Below, one piece after another: positions 44,638 to 54,239 of a DNA stretch of 64,000 bases. The notes under the pieces are model-generated. The model saw nothing but the letters and a program-made list of their open reading frames with translations. It did no database searches and was not told the DNA's origin. The DNA lies in NCBI GenBank assembly GCA_963800975.1, contig CAWDDB010000002.1:124001-188000 (forward strand), written 5' to 3'. The position numbers and the translations under genes were made by a program. Source of the stretch: JALYGY01 sp963800975. GTDB taxonomy: Bacteria > Actinomycetota > Rubrobacteria > Rubrobacterales > Rubrobacteraceae. The stretch's first letter is position 1, and every line of letters starts with the position of its first letter.

Positions 44638-45065
44638 GCATCGAGATGGAGCCCATCGGGTTCGTTAGGACGGATGCCGAGAAGCTACCCAGGAGCTTCC
44701 GCGTTTCGGAGGTGGAGGGGAAGCTGGAGATAGGAGACGCGTACAGGGAAGGGCTCGCGGACTTCGAGCCGGGGCAGCGGATAGTCGTGGTCTTCAACTT
44801 CCACGAGAGCCCCGCTTTCGCTCCCCGCTATCTGCGGCAGACGCCCCCGCACAAGCGCCATCTACCCTCGCACGAGGACGGGAGGATGGGCGTCTTCAGC
44901 ATCTGCTCTCCGGTGCGGCCGAACCCCATCGGCGTGTCGATACTGGACGTGCTCGAGGTGGACGGGACGACCCTGCGCGTCAGGGGCCTGGACATGAGGG
45001 ACGGCACCCCGATCCTGGACATCAAGCCCTGGATAGGCGACGTACGGGGTCCTCCCACCAGCTAG
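44634..45065 (+). CDS. TrmO/TsaA-like (UPF0066) protein
   Basis: A 143-residue single-domain TsaA/TrmO-like protein. The family signature is FSICSPVRPNPIGVSILDVLEV, and EPIGFVRT starts the barrel. TrmO is an SAM-dependent tRNA methyltransferase; short actinobacterial and archaeal members often sit beside metal transporters and may act otherwise. It overlaps cbiO by 4 bases and thus belongs to the importer operon. Confidence 0.87.
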   Translation: MSIEMEPIGFVRTDAEKLPRSFRVSEVEGKLEIGDAYREGLADFEPGQRIVVVFNFHESPAFAPRYLRQTPPHKRHLPSHEDGRMGVFSICSPVRPNPIGVSILDVLEVDGTTLRVRGLDMRDGTPILDIKPWIGDVRGPPTS

Positions 45066-45181
45066 AGGCGACATTCGGGGGTCGGGGCCGCGTGTAGCTC
45101 GTCAGGTTGGTATCTGGCATCGCACGCGGCCTTGTTAGGATGGTGTTTGCGGTCAGGGTTGGTTTCTACGGAAGGAGCGCG

Positions 45182-45361
45182 ATGACCGAACACGCCCACG
45201 GCGAGCCGCACGAGCACGAGCATCAGCACGAGGACAAGGCCCACTCGCACGACCACGAGCACACGGAGCACGATCACGAGCACAGCCACGGAGACCGCGT
45301 GCACTCGCACCCCCACCCGCACCAGGCCGGGCTGGAGGAGGACCACGAGCACGACGAGTAG
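45182..45361 (+). CDS. Histidine-rich small protein, probable nickel-binding
   Basis: A 59-residue protein with 20 His residues, mostly as HxH alternating with Asp/Glu (HEHEHQHED, HDHEHTEHDHEH, HSHPHPHQ). ATG 45182 is preceded by GGAAGGAGCG. It has no cysteine, signal peptide or membrane helix. Similar His-rich peptides (Hpn-like, or the His-rich head of some HypB proteins) store Ni2+. It lies after the nickel/cobalt importer and 2 kb before the hydrogenase operon, whose HypB lacks a His-rich region. Nickel storage is inferred. Confidence 0.82.
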   Translation: MTEHAHGEPHEHEHQHEDKAHSHDHEHTEHDHEHSHGDRVHSHPHPHQAGLEEDHEHDE

Positions 45362-45506
45362 GCTTCGTAGACCGCCCAACGACGGACCAGCCCGTCGGGT
45401 CGCGTCCCTGACGCAAGAACGGCCCGGAGGGAACCCCCGGAACCGGAGGTAACGAACCGGACGCGCGCGGGCCGAGAATCCGGGATCGCGTCGTACAATC
45501 ACCCGG

Positions 45507-46250
45507 ATGAGATCCGGGTCTCTCCTATCCCCTATCTGGACGAACGCCGCGCCACGCTACCGTCGCCTGGTAAGAGCGGCGCTGACCGTCGCGGCGGTGC
45601 TCTGCGCCTCCCTGCTGCTCGTCGCCTGCGGGGCCGGCGGGACAGGCGAAGGTTCGGGATCCTCCCCCGCGTGTCCGCCCGGGGTCGGGCGCGGGATGTG
45701 GGACTTCGAGTTTCCCTGGAGCGAGGAGAGACCTGTCCGGGGGGCGGCGGGCAGGCTGCTCGAGGACACCAACTTCGGGGCGACGCCAGAAGCGGCCGGG
45801 GATCTCGAGGCCGGCGTCGTAGACGAGCGCCTGGTCTCGGTCCTCGGAACGGTGACGGAGGAGCACCGCGTCTGCGTCGAGGCCTTCAAGGAGGGACACT
45901 TCTTCGAGCCAGGCGTGCCGGACGGTCCCCGCATCCCGGATGGCTACGGCGAGGCCGGTGGCCTGCCCAACACCCACTACTTCGGGAGGGCCGCCGACGT
46001 GTGGTGGATCGACGGGAAGCCTGTCGAGGGAAACGCCACGGACCCGAACGTCATCGACGTGGGGAGGACACTCGCGGAGATCCCCGCGCGTCGCAGGCCG
46101 GACCAGATCATCGGTCCCGCGGCCTGGACCAGGAGCCTCGGCTACGGATACCAGAGGGGCTGGGTGCTGGAGCGTGACCAGCTCGAGCTGCACGAGGACC
46201 ACCTCCACATCGGCTACACGAACGGTAGGGGCACCCGCAACGTCCGCTGA
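45507..46250 (+). CDS. Lipoprotein with M15/hedgehog-type peptidase signature
   Basis: A 247-residue exported lipoprotein: signal helix LTVAAVLCASLLLVAC with lipobox LVAC near residue 40. The C-terminal half shows the metal-site pattern HYFGRAADVW (HxxGxAxD) and HEDHLHIGY (HxH), characteristic of D-Ala-D-Ala carboxypeptidase/hedgehog-like zinc folds. A cell-wall peptidase role is possible, though the N-terminal part is not recognised. It stands alone on the plus strand, convergent with the thioesterase gene. Confidence 0.72.
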   Translation: MRSGSLLSPIWTNAAPRYRRLVRAALTVAAVLCASLLLVACGAGGTGEGSGSSPACPPGVGRGMWDFEFPWSEERPVRGAAGRLLEDTNFGATPEAAGDLEAGVVDERLVSVLGTVTEEHRVCVEAFKEGHFFEPGVPDGPRIPDGYGEAGGLPNTHYFGRAADVWWIDGKPVEGNATDPNVIDVGRTLAEIPARRRPDQIIGPAAWTRSLGYGYQRGWVLERDQLELHEDHLHIGYTNGRGTRNVR

Positions 46251-46268
46251 ACGGAAAGTCTACCCGGC

Positions 46269-46754
46269 CTAGACCAGGATCTCCTCCAGCGCCTCGCGCA
46301 TCTCGGGCGGGAGCGCGGTCGGCCGGCGTTCCTCCCGGTCCACGTAGACGTGGACGAAGTGCCCCTGGGCCGCGGCGCCCTCTTCGTCGTTGCGGAAGAT
46401 GCCGATCTCGTAGCGGACGCTGCTGTTGCCAAGCCGCGCGACCCGCAGCCCCGCGTGTACGGCGTCCGGGAAGGTCAGGGGCTTGAAGTATCGGCACTGG
46501 GTCTCGACCACGAGCCCGATGACCAAGCTCTTCTCGATATCCAGAGCACCGGAGGAGATCAGGTACCCGTTAACCACCGTGTCGAAGTAGGAGTAGTAGA
46601 CGACGTTGTTGACGTGCCCGTAGACGTCGTTGTCCATCCAACGCGTCGGAACCGCGAGGAAGTGCCTGTACCCGTCCCTCGTCTCGGGCTCCTCCCTGCC
46701 GGCCCCGCGCTGCCCCCGATCCTCCACCCTCTCCCCCATCAGATCGACGTCCAC
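46269..46754 (-). CDS. Hotdog-fold acyl-CoA thioesterase (4HBT/YbgC type)
   Basis: A 161-residue protein. The hallmark is RWMDNDVYGHVNNVVYYSYFD with the catalytic-type aspartate and the HVNN turn. The remaining strand pattern (RYFKPLTFPDAVHAGLRV, SVRYEIGIF) fits. Substrate unknown; family members hydrolyse short to medium acyl-CoA. The N-terminal ~27 residues are poorly conserved-looking and the true start may be further in. Confidence 0.87.
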   Translation of the reverse strand: MDVDLMGERVEDRGQRGAGREEPETRDGYRHFLAVPTRWMDNDVYGHVNNVVYYSYFDTVVNGYLISSGALDIEKSLVIGLVVETQCRYFKPLTFPDAVHAGLRVARLGNSSVRYEIGIFRNDEEGAAAQGHFVHVYVDREERRPTALPPEMREALEEILV

Positions 46755-46775
46755 GACAGACTCGCCCCTACGCTT

Positions 46776-47006
46776 TTACACGAAGCAGCCTTGGCCCATC
46801 CAGCCAACCTGCACGGGCTTGCCCTCCTCGAAGATCACGGGCACGGTGCGGCCGCCATCCGTGAGCCCGAGCATGCGGTCGTAGGCTTCGCGGTCCTTCT
46901 CCACGTCGTACTCCACGAAGTCCACCCCGCGCCACTCCAGGTCCTCGCGGGCCGCGGCGCTGTATGGGCAGCCCGCCGTGGCGTAGAGCTCTATCGGTGC
47001 GGCCAT
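46776..47006 (-). CDS. Glutaredoxin-like protein (UXX-star family type)
   Basis: A 76-residue thioredoxin-fold protein. The redox site is CPYS, with TVPVIFEEGKPVQVGW as the cis-proline strand and a C-terminal GQGCFV bearing another cysteine. The combination resembles the UXX-star glutaredoxin-like family, in which the first residue of the site may be selenocysteine; here it is Cys. The partner is unknown. It is divergent from the hydrogenase operon. Confidence 0.82.
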   Translation of the reverse strand: MAAPIELYATAGCPYSAAAREDLEWRGVDFVEYDVEKDREAYDRMLGLTDGGRTVPVIFEEGKPVQVGWMGQGCFV

Positions 47007-47157
47007 GCCACCTCCCTCCGAACGCCACCCCTGGAGGTATCGTACCCCAGATTCAACCGAGTCATCTCGGACGGCGCGGGGCCTATAATTTCGGGGCCTG
47101 CCCCGCAGCAGACCCCGATAACACGCGATATTGCAGGAGATTTAGCGCCGCGCTGAG

Positions 47158-47186
47158 TTGACCGTGGTCCGGCGGACGGGTATGCT
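47158..47186 (+). promoter_or_regulatory. Predicted sigma-70-type promoter of the hydrogenase operon
   Basis: TTGACC (47158-47163) and TATGCT (47181-47186) are separated by 17 bases. Transcription would start near 47193, leaving a ~155-base leader before hhyS. A TATAAT further upstream (47084-47089) has no good -35 partner and lies within GCGGGGC/GCCCCGC arms. The remainder of the 341-base gap (47007-47347) holds nothing recognisable as a gene. Confidence 0.65.
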
Positions 47187-47347
47187 ACTCCAACTACGAG
47201 AGGTGCGTAGTTAGGGGTAAGGGATCCTCGAGCGTGAGCCAGGACCTCAAGAATCGATGACACGGGTGGGCCTTCGGCCGCCCAAATTTGCAATCGAGAA
47301 TGGTTCTCAAAAAGGGGAAGAGACCCGAGGCTAAGGAGGAGTAGCTC

Positions 47348-48397
<1,050 letters not shown>

Positions 48398-48411
48398 AGG
48401 AGGGGTAAGCA

Positions 48412-50217
48412 GTGGCTATCCGAGAGGAAGTTACCCCCGAGGCCCGCAACGTCGTGGATATGGCGTGGGACCCGATCACGCGCATCGTCGGCAACCTGGG
48501 GATCTACACCAAGATAGACTTCGACAACCGCGAGGTGGTGGAGTGCAAGAGCACGTCTTCGCTCTTCCGCGGCTACAGCGTGTTCATGAAGGGCAAGGAC
48601 CCGCGCGACTCGCACTTCATCACCAGCCGCATCTGTGGCATCTGCGGGGACAACCACGCGGTCTGCTCCGTCTACGCGCAGAACATGGCCTACGGGGTTA
48701 AGACGCCGCACCTGGGCGAGTGGATCATGAACCTGGGCGAGGCCGCCGAGTTCATCTTCGACCACACCATCTACCAGGACAACCTGCTTTTCGTGGACTA
48801 CTGCGAACAGATGGTCAAGGAGACCAACCCGAGCTGGTTAGAGCAGGCGGAGACCACCGAGGCCCCGCACGGCGACATCCACGGCTTCCGCACGATCGCA
48901 GACCTCATGCGCGCGCTCAACCCGTTTACCGGGGCGATCTACCGGGAAGCGTTGCAGATGAGCCGGCTAACCCGCGAGATGTTCTGCCTGATGGAGGGGC
49001 GCCACGTGCACCCCTCGACGATATACCCCGGCGGCGTAGGGACCGTGCCCACCCCGCAGCTCTTTACCGACTACCTGGTGCGCCTGATGCGGTGCATGGA
49101 CTGGGTAAAGAAGATCGTCCCGATAACCGACGATCTCTTCGACTTCTTCTACGACATCACGGACGGCGAGTACGCCAAGGTCGGACACCGGCGCACCCTG
49201 CTCGGCTGCTGGGGTGCCTTCCAGAACCCGGACGTCGTGAACTACACCTACGAGGGAATGAACGACGCCGGCAACGGGTCGTTCGTGACGCCCGGGGTCG
49301 TCGTGGACGGCGAGCTCGTTACGACGAACCTGGTGGACATCAACCTCGGCCTTCGCATCCTGCTCGGCCACTCCTTCTACGACGACTGGGAGCAAGAGGA
49401 GACCTTCGTAAGCCGCGACCCTCTGGGCAACCCGGTGGACAAGCGGCACCCGTGGAATCAGACCACCCTGCCCAAGCCCCAAAAGCGCGACTTCGACGGG
49501 AACTACAGCTGGGTAATGAGCCCGCGCTGGTTCGACGGGCGCACCGGGGACCACCTGGCGCTCGACACCGGCGGCGGGCCGCTGGCCCGGCTGTGGGCCA
49601 CGGCGCTCGCCGGGCTCGTGGACACCGGCTACGTCAAGGCCACCGGTAACAGCGTCGAGATCAACCTCCCCGCCACCTCCACCATGCCCGAGCAGACCTT
49701 CGAGTGGAAGATACCGTCGCCGGAGCGCGGGTCCAACACCCTGGAGCGGGGCCGGGCGCGGGCCTACTTCATAGCCTACGCGGCAGCCCAGGCGGTCTTT
49801 TTCGTGGAGAAGGCCCTCGAGCTTGTGCGCCAGGGCGACACCAAGGTCTTCCAGGAGTTCGAGGTGCCCGACGAGGCAATCGGCTGCGGCTTCCACGAGG
49901 CGGTGCGCGGGGTGCTCTCGCACCACCTCGTGATCCGGGACGGCAAGATCGCCAACTACCACCCCTACCCGCCGACGCCTTGGAACGGTTCTCCCACCGA
50001 CTCGTACGGGACGCCCGGCCCCTACGAAGACGCGGTCATGAACACCCCGATCTTCGAGGAGAACGGCCCGGACAACTTCAAGGGCATAGACATCATGCGC
50101 TCCGTGCGCAGCTTCGACCCTTGCCTGCCTTGCGGCGTCCACATGTACCTGGGTAACGGCAAGACGCTCGAGAAGCTGCACTCCCCGACGATGGGGTTCG
50201 AGCCAGCGGACAGTTAG
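48412..50217 (+). CDS. hhyL: [NiFe] hydrogenase large subunit, group 1h
   Basis: A 601-residue catalytic subunit. The L1 motif RICGICGDNH holds Cys75 and Cys78; the L2 motif DPCLPCGVH holds Cys571 and Cys574. The C-terminal extension of 24 residues after His577 is the peptide removed by the maturation protease encoded at 54236. L1 and L2 match group 1h (formerly group 5), the enzymes that oxidise atmospheric H2. GTG 48412 has GGAGGGG upstream and follows hhyS by 14 bases. Confidence 0.97.
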   Translation: MAIREEVTPEARNVVDMAWDPITRIVGNLGIYTKIDFDNREVVECKSTSSLFRGYSVFMKGKDPRDSHFITSRICGICGDNHAVCSVYAQNMAYGVKTPHLGEWIMNLGEAAEFIFDHTIYQDNLLFVDYCEQMVKETNPSWLEQAETTEAPHGDIHGFRTIADLMRALNPFTGAIYREALQMSRLTREMFCLMEGRHVHPSTIYPGGVGTVPTPQLFTDYLVRLMRCMDWVKKIVPITDDLFDFFYDITDGEYAKVGHRRTLLGCWGAFQNPDVVNYTYEGMNDAGNGSFVTPGVVVDGELVTTNLVDINLGLRILLGHSFYDDWEQEETFVSRDPLGNPVDKRHPWNQTTLPKPQKRDFDGNYSWVMSPRWFDGRTGDHLALDTGGGPLARLWATALAGLVDTGYVKATGNSVEINLPATSTMPEQTFEWKIPSPERGSNTLERGRARAYFIAYAAAQAVFFVEKALELVRQGDTKVFQEFEVPDEAIGCGFHEAVRGVLSHHLVIRDGKIANYHPYPPTPWNGSPTDSYGTPGPYEDAVMNTPIFEENGPDNFKGIDIMRSVRSFDPCLPCGVHMYLGNGKTLEKLHSPTMGFEPADS

Positions 50218-50285
50218 ACGGCGACGACAGAGGCGGCTCCTGCAGCATGGGGCCGCCTCTTGATCTGGAAGGGTGTCGCGAATAG

Positions 50286-51195
50286 ATGCTTTTGGATGAT
50301 GGGCAACTCAGAGAGCGCATCGGCAAGGTGGAGACGCTGCTCGAGGAGATCGAGTCCTTCGAAGATCCCAACGCCCGGGCCAAGACCGCGGAGATGGTGC
50401 AGACCCTCCTCGAGCTCTACGGCGAGGGGTTGGGGCGCATCGTTGAGAGCGTCGGCCGCCTGGGTGGCGATGACCTGAAAGACGCGCTCCTCGACGACGA
50501 GCTGATCTCGCACCTCCTGCTCCTGCACGGCCTGCACCCCGTGGACCTCGAGACGCGGGTGCTCGGCGCCCTGGACGAGGTGCGTCCCGTACCTCGAGTC
50601 CCACGGGGGAAACGTGGAGTTCCTAGGTGTACAGGGCGACGTCGCGCGGGTGCGGCTGGAGGGAAGCTGCGACGGATGCCCGTCCTCTACTATGACGCTC
50701 AAGCTGGCGATAGAGGAGGCCGTCCAGAAAGCGGCCCCGGAGCTCGTGGGCGTCGAGGCCGAAGGCGTGGCCGAGCCACCGCCCAAACCGGCGACGACCT
50801 TCGTGGTCGGCCCGACGCTGTCCAGAAAGAGAAAGAGGCAACCGGTTGACGCTGAGACAACCCATCGGGGTGTTTCCACGTGGGTTGAGGTCGGCGCGCT
50901 GGACCTCTCCAACGGGGAAATGCGGGTGAGGGAGGTCTCCGGCGAGCCGGTGCTCTTCATGAGACTTGCGGGCGACCGCTACGCCTACCGCGACCCGTGC
51001 CCCAGCTGCGGTGAATCGCTGGCGCGGGGGAGCTTGAGGGTGGCGGATCTCACCTGCTCCGGCTGCGGACAGCGCTACGACGCGCGCCGGGCCGGGAGGT
51101 CACTGGACGGCTCGCCGGTGCACCTGGATCCGGTCCCGCTGCTCGTGGACGAAGACGGGCTGGTGAAGGTCGCCCCGCCGAGCGCGGTGGGCTGA
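50286..51195 (+). CDS. NifU-domain/Rieske-type electron transfer protein, apparent frameshift
   Basis: Two frames together encode a ~302-residue protein. The first part (ATG 50286) is helical and runs to LGALDEVRP. One extra base in the CCC run 50586-50588 breaks the frame; removing it continues YLESHGG into NVEFLGVQGDVARVRLEGSCDGCPSSTMTLK, a NifU C-terminal domain with CxxC. The last ~100 residues carry CPSCG...CSGCG, a ferredoxin/Rieske-like domain with Cys pairs instead of Cys-His pairs. Such proteins accompany group 1h hydrogenases and are thought to carry their electrons. Confidence 0.82.
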
Positions 51196-51202
51196 GAACC
51201 GT

Positions 51203-51871
51203 ATGGTTGGCGACGATAACTTCTCCGCTTTCTCCGCGCTGCGCCGGTTCGCCCAGGAAGAATCTCCTAAAAGGGAGGCGGTGGAGGCCCCCACGGAGGA
51301 GGAACAGTGCGACCTGTGCGGTCAGACCATACCTCCCGATCCCGAGCACCGGCACCTGCTGGAGGTCGCGACGCGGGAGATCCTCTGCGTATGCCGGCCG
51401 TGCGCCATCCTCTTCGACAGCAAGGCCGCGAGCGAGGGCCGGTACCGGATCGTCTCCGATCGCCTCCTGTACCTCGAGGACTTCGAGATGGCCGATCCCG
51501 AGTGGGAGAGCCTGCGAGTTCCGGTGGATATGGCGTTCTTCTTCTACAGCACGCCCGCCGAGAGGGTGGTGGCGTACTATCCCAGCCCGATGGGACCGAC
51601 GGAGTCGCTCCTGACGCTCGAGGCCTGGGAGGAGCTGGAGCAGAGCAACCCGGTCCTGAAGGGGATGGAACGGGACGTGGAGGCGCTCCTCGTCAACCGG
51701 GCTCGGGGGGCCAGCGACCACCTCCTGGTGCCCCTCGACGAGTGCTACAAGCTGGTCGGCCTGATCCGAACCCGTTGGAGAGGTTTCAGCGGCGGTAGGG
51801 AGGTCTGGGACGAGATAACCCGGTTCTTCGAGGATCTGCGACGGCGAGCCAGGACAGCGAGCGTAGGGTAA
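51203..51871 (+). CDS. DUF5947-type protein of hydrogenase clusters
   Basis: A 222-residue soluble protein. The early zinc-type motif CDLCGQTIP...CVCRPC (residues ~36-66) is followed by a conserved FDSKAASEGRYRIV and VPVDMAFFFYST segment. This matches the DUF5947 family, commonly encoded next to group 1h hydrogenase genes. The function is not known; assembly or electron transfer is possible. It starts 8 bases after the NifU-Rieske gene. Confidence 0.8.
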   Translation: MVGDDNFSAFSALRRFAQEESPKREAVEAPTEEEQCDLCGQTIPPDPEHRHLLEVATREILCVCRPCAILFDSKAASEGRYRIVSDRLLYLEDFEMADPEWESLRVPVDMAFFFYSTPAERVVAYYPSPMGPTESLLTLEAWEELEQSNPVLKGMERDVEALLVNRARGASDHLLVPLDECYKLVGLIRTRWRGFSGGREVWDEITRFFEDLRRRARTASVG

Positions 51872-51895
51872 AGCCCCGAGGAGAGGAGCAGGCAC

Positions 51896-52105
51896 ATGGC
51901 GGACATAAGGGTGGGGAAACCGGACACAAAGCAGGACTCCCCCGCGCACATACCGGGGGTCAAAGGCGGCAACGACCCCGGCGGCTACGAGAAGATGGTC
52001 GGCCACCTTCCCGACGGCAAGGCAACGGCCGAACGTTCCACGGGCATCAATGCCGGATCCAGGAACCCCATAGATCCGAGCAGCCCGAACCTATCGCCGG
52101 CCTAG
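51896..52105 (+). CDS. Small hydrogenase-cluster protein (69 aa)
   Basis: A 69-residue hydrophilic protein, rich in Gly, Pro and Asp, with no hydrophobic core: DIRVGKPDTKQDSPAHIPGVKGGN, GHLPDGKATAERSTGIN and PIDPSSPNLSPA. It is probably disordered or structured only in a complex. ATG 51896 is preceded by GAGGAGAGGAG. Its location between DUF5947 and DUF6084 genes suggests a hydrogenase accessory protein. I cannot assign a function. Confidence 0.72.
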   Translation: MADIRVGKPDTKQDSPAHIPGVKGGNDPGGYEKMVGHLPDGKATAERSTGINAGSRNPIDPSSPNLSPA

Positions 52106-52191
52106 CGAATTGGGAAGTTCGAATGAAGAAATGAGAATGGCGAAGACGGGGACGTTCCTCACCCTTCGTAACTCACCATTCACCACTCAAC

Positions 52192-52836
52192 ATGCCTGAT
52201 CTGGATTTCAGCGTGGAGAGCGCCGAGGTCCTTCCGTACGCCGCCGTCCCTACCATCCTGTTCAGGCTCGGCATCCAGAACGCCGTGGAGGGCGAGGAGA
52301 TCAACTCCATCTCGCTCCGGACCCAGATCCGTATAGCCGCCACGCAGCGGCGCTACGACCCGGCCGAGCAGGACAAGCTGCGGGAGCTCTTCGGCGAGCC
52401 TCGCCAGTGGAAAGACACCCTGCGCAGCGTGCTGTGGACCAACACCGACACCATAGTCCCCAGGTTCTCTGGCGGCACCGTCTTCGAGATGCCAATGACC
52501 TGCACCTACGACTTCGACGTGGTCGGCACCAAGTACTTCGCCGCCCTGGAAGACGGAGAGGTGCCGCTCGAGTTCCTGTTCAGCGGCAGTGTCTTTTACC
52601 GGGGGGACGGCGGGGCTTTGCAGGTCGCCCAGATCTCCTGGGAGAAGGAGGCGCAGTTCCGGCTGCCGATAGGGGTCTGGAGAGAGATGATGGACCACTA
52701 CTTTCCCAACAGCGCCTGGCTCCGCATCCGCAAAGACACCTTTGACCGGCTCTACGATTACAGGGCCCGAAACGCGCTGCTGACCTGGGAACGGACGCTG
52801 GATCACCTCCTGAGCAAGGAAGAGGTTGAGCGTTGA
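52192..52836 (+). CDS. DUF6084-type hydrogenase-cluster protein
   Basis: A 214-residue soluble, beta-rich protein: LDFSVESAEVLPYAAVPTILFRLGI, RTQIRIAATQRRY, CTYDFDVVGTKYF and RLPIGVWREMMDHYFPNSAW. The pattern matches DUF6084 proteins found in actinobacterial group 1h hydrogenase operons. It has no metal-binding cysteine cluster. It is coupled to the next gene by a 4-base overlap. Role unknown. An 86-base gap upstream contains short ATTCACCATTCACCACTC-like words similar to the repeat at 3010. Confidence 0.78.
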   Translation: MPDLDFSVESAEVLPYAAVPTILFRLGIQNAVEGEEINSISLRTQIRIAATQRRYDPAEQDKLRELFGEPRQWKDTLRSVLWTNTDTIVPRFSGGTVFEMPMTCTYDFDVVGTKYFAALEDGEVPLEFLFSGSVFYRGDGGALQVAQISWEKEAQFRLPIGVWREMMDHYFPNSAWLRIRKDTFDRLYDYRARNALLTWERTLDHLLSKEEVER

Positions 52837-54239
52837 CGGACCCGGTCGAGAAGATCGCCACCGCCGTTTTGTACGAAGGCTATGTGCTGTGGCCCTACCG
52901 GCGCTCCGCGCAGAAGAACCAGAAACGCTGGACGTTCGGGGGAGTATACCCGCGCACCTTCAGCGAGACCGCCGGCACCAACGACCCCTGGATCATGCAG
53001 ACCCAGTGCCTGGTGATCGGGGAAACGCCAACCGTCGAGGTGAAGGTTCGCTTTCTGCACGTCGTGGAACGCAAGGTCGGCCGCAAACGTGGCGCCGGTG
53101 GTGATGGCAACGGCGAAAATCGTAGAGACGTAGCATGCTACGTCTCTACGGACAACACGGACGTTACAGACAACGTCTCTACGGCGTTCGAATTCGTGGA
53201 CGAACTTCGGGTCGGCGACGAGCGCTTCCTCGCGTGGGAGGAGGCCGCCGAGCGGGAGATCTTGATCGAAGGCCTGAAGCTTGCTGAGCTTGCGACGCCG
53301 AGGCATATCGAGATTAAGGTCCCTGAGGGAAGCGAAGAGGAGCCGCTGGCGGACGACGATGGACAGGTCGTCGGGGCGCTGGTGCGGAGCTGGCTCGGCC
53401 TGGAAGGGGAGATCGAGATCCACGCGGAGCCCGTGCGGCAGGGCCTCTTCAGGCTCACGGTGAGGATAAGGAACACAACGCCGTGGGACGGCCAGGACAG
53501 GGAGAGCACGCTGCGGCAGACCTTCGTCTCGACGCACACCATCCTGAGGGCCGAGGGTGGGGAGTTCGTCTCGCTCATGGACCCGCCCGCCGAGTTGAAA
53601 GGGCTCGCCGAGGAGTGCGAGAACGTGAAGACGTGGCCGGTGCTGGCGGGGGAGGAAGTGGAGAAGGAGACCTTGCTTTCGTCCCCGATCATCCTCTACG
53701 ACTACCCCAGGATCGCGCCGGAGAGCCGCGGAGACCTCTTCGACGGCGGGGAGATAGACCAGCTCCTCACCCTCAGCATCCTTACCCTTACGGACGAGGA
53801 GAAGGAGGAGATGCGGGCTACCGACCCGCGGGTGCGCGAGATCCTGGAGCGCAGCGAGTCGCTCACGGCCGAGGACTTCATGAGCCTGCACGGCGCAGTC
53901 CGCGGCTTCCAGACGCTGCGGGGGGGCGAGCAGATAGATCCCTTCGAGGTCGAGGGCCTAGAGCGGCCGGCGCCTCTCAGCGTGACGGTGGACGGCGTCG
54001 AGGTCAGGAGCGGGAGCCGGGTGAAGCTGTGGCCCAGGGCAGGGAGAGACATCTTCGACATCGCGCTCTCCGGGAAGTCGGCGGTTGTGGAGAAGATCGA
54101 GCAGGATTTCGAGGACCGTATCCTGCTCGCCGTCTCGGTCGAGGACGATCCGGGAAGGGAGATGGTGGACATGCCCGTCCTCGGGCACCGGTTCTTCTTC
54201 TCTCCCGAAGAGGTCGAGCCGCTGGAGGGCGAGCGATGA
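52833..54239 (+). CDS. Uncharacterised hydrogenase-cluster protein (468 aa) with palindrome insertion
   Basis: A 468-residue soluble protein coupled to genes on both sides. The start reads VEKIATAVLYEGYVLWPYRRSAQKN and the middle has PPAELKGLAEECENVKTWPVLAG and SSPIILYDYPRIAPESRGDLFDG; I recognise it only as a protein of actinobacterial hydrogenase operons. Residues ~97-117 (RRDVACYVSTDNTDVTDNVS) are encoded by a palindromic repeat inserted without breaking the frame, at a likely surface loop after KVGRKRGAGG. TTG 52833 overlaps the previous stop. Confidence 0.78.
   Translation: MTDPVEKIATAVLYEGYVLWPYRRSAQKNQKRWTFGGVYPRTFSETAGTNDPWIMQTQCLVIGETPTVEVKVRFLHVVERKVGRKRGAGGDGNGENRRDVACYVSTDNTDVTDNVSTAFEFVDELRVGDERFLAWEEAAEREILIEGLKLAELATPRHIEIKVPEGSEEEPLADDDGQVVGALVRSWLGLEGEIEIHAEPVRQGLFRLTVRIRNTTPWDGQDRESTLRQTFVSTHTILRAEGGEFVSLMDPPAELKGLAEECENVKTWPVLAGEEVEKETLLSSPIILYDYPRIAPESRGDLFDGGEIDQLLTLSILTLTDEEKEEMRATDPRVREILERSESLTAEDFMSLHGAVRGFQTLRGGEQIDPFEVEGLERPAPLSVTVDGVEVRSGSRVKLWPRAGRDIFDIALSGKSAVVEKIEQDFEDRILLAVSVEDDPGREMVDMPVLGHRFFFSPEEVEPLEGER
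53121..53183. repeat. 30-bp palindrome plus half-copy inside the 468-aa gene
   Basis: A perfect 30-bp palindrome (53121-53150) reads outward as CGTAGAGACGTAGCA and its complement. Twenty-three bases later the right half-word CGTCTCTACG recurs (53174-53183). The 63-base unit is a multiple of three and keeps the frame open. A 29/30 match lies at the end of hypF (57274-57303). Confidence 0.85.
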
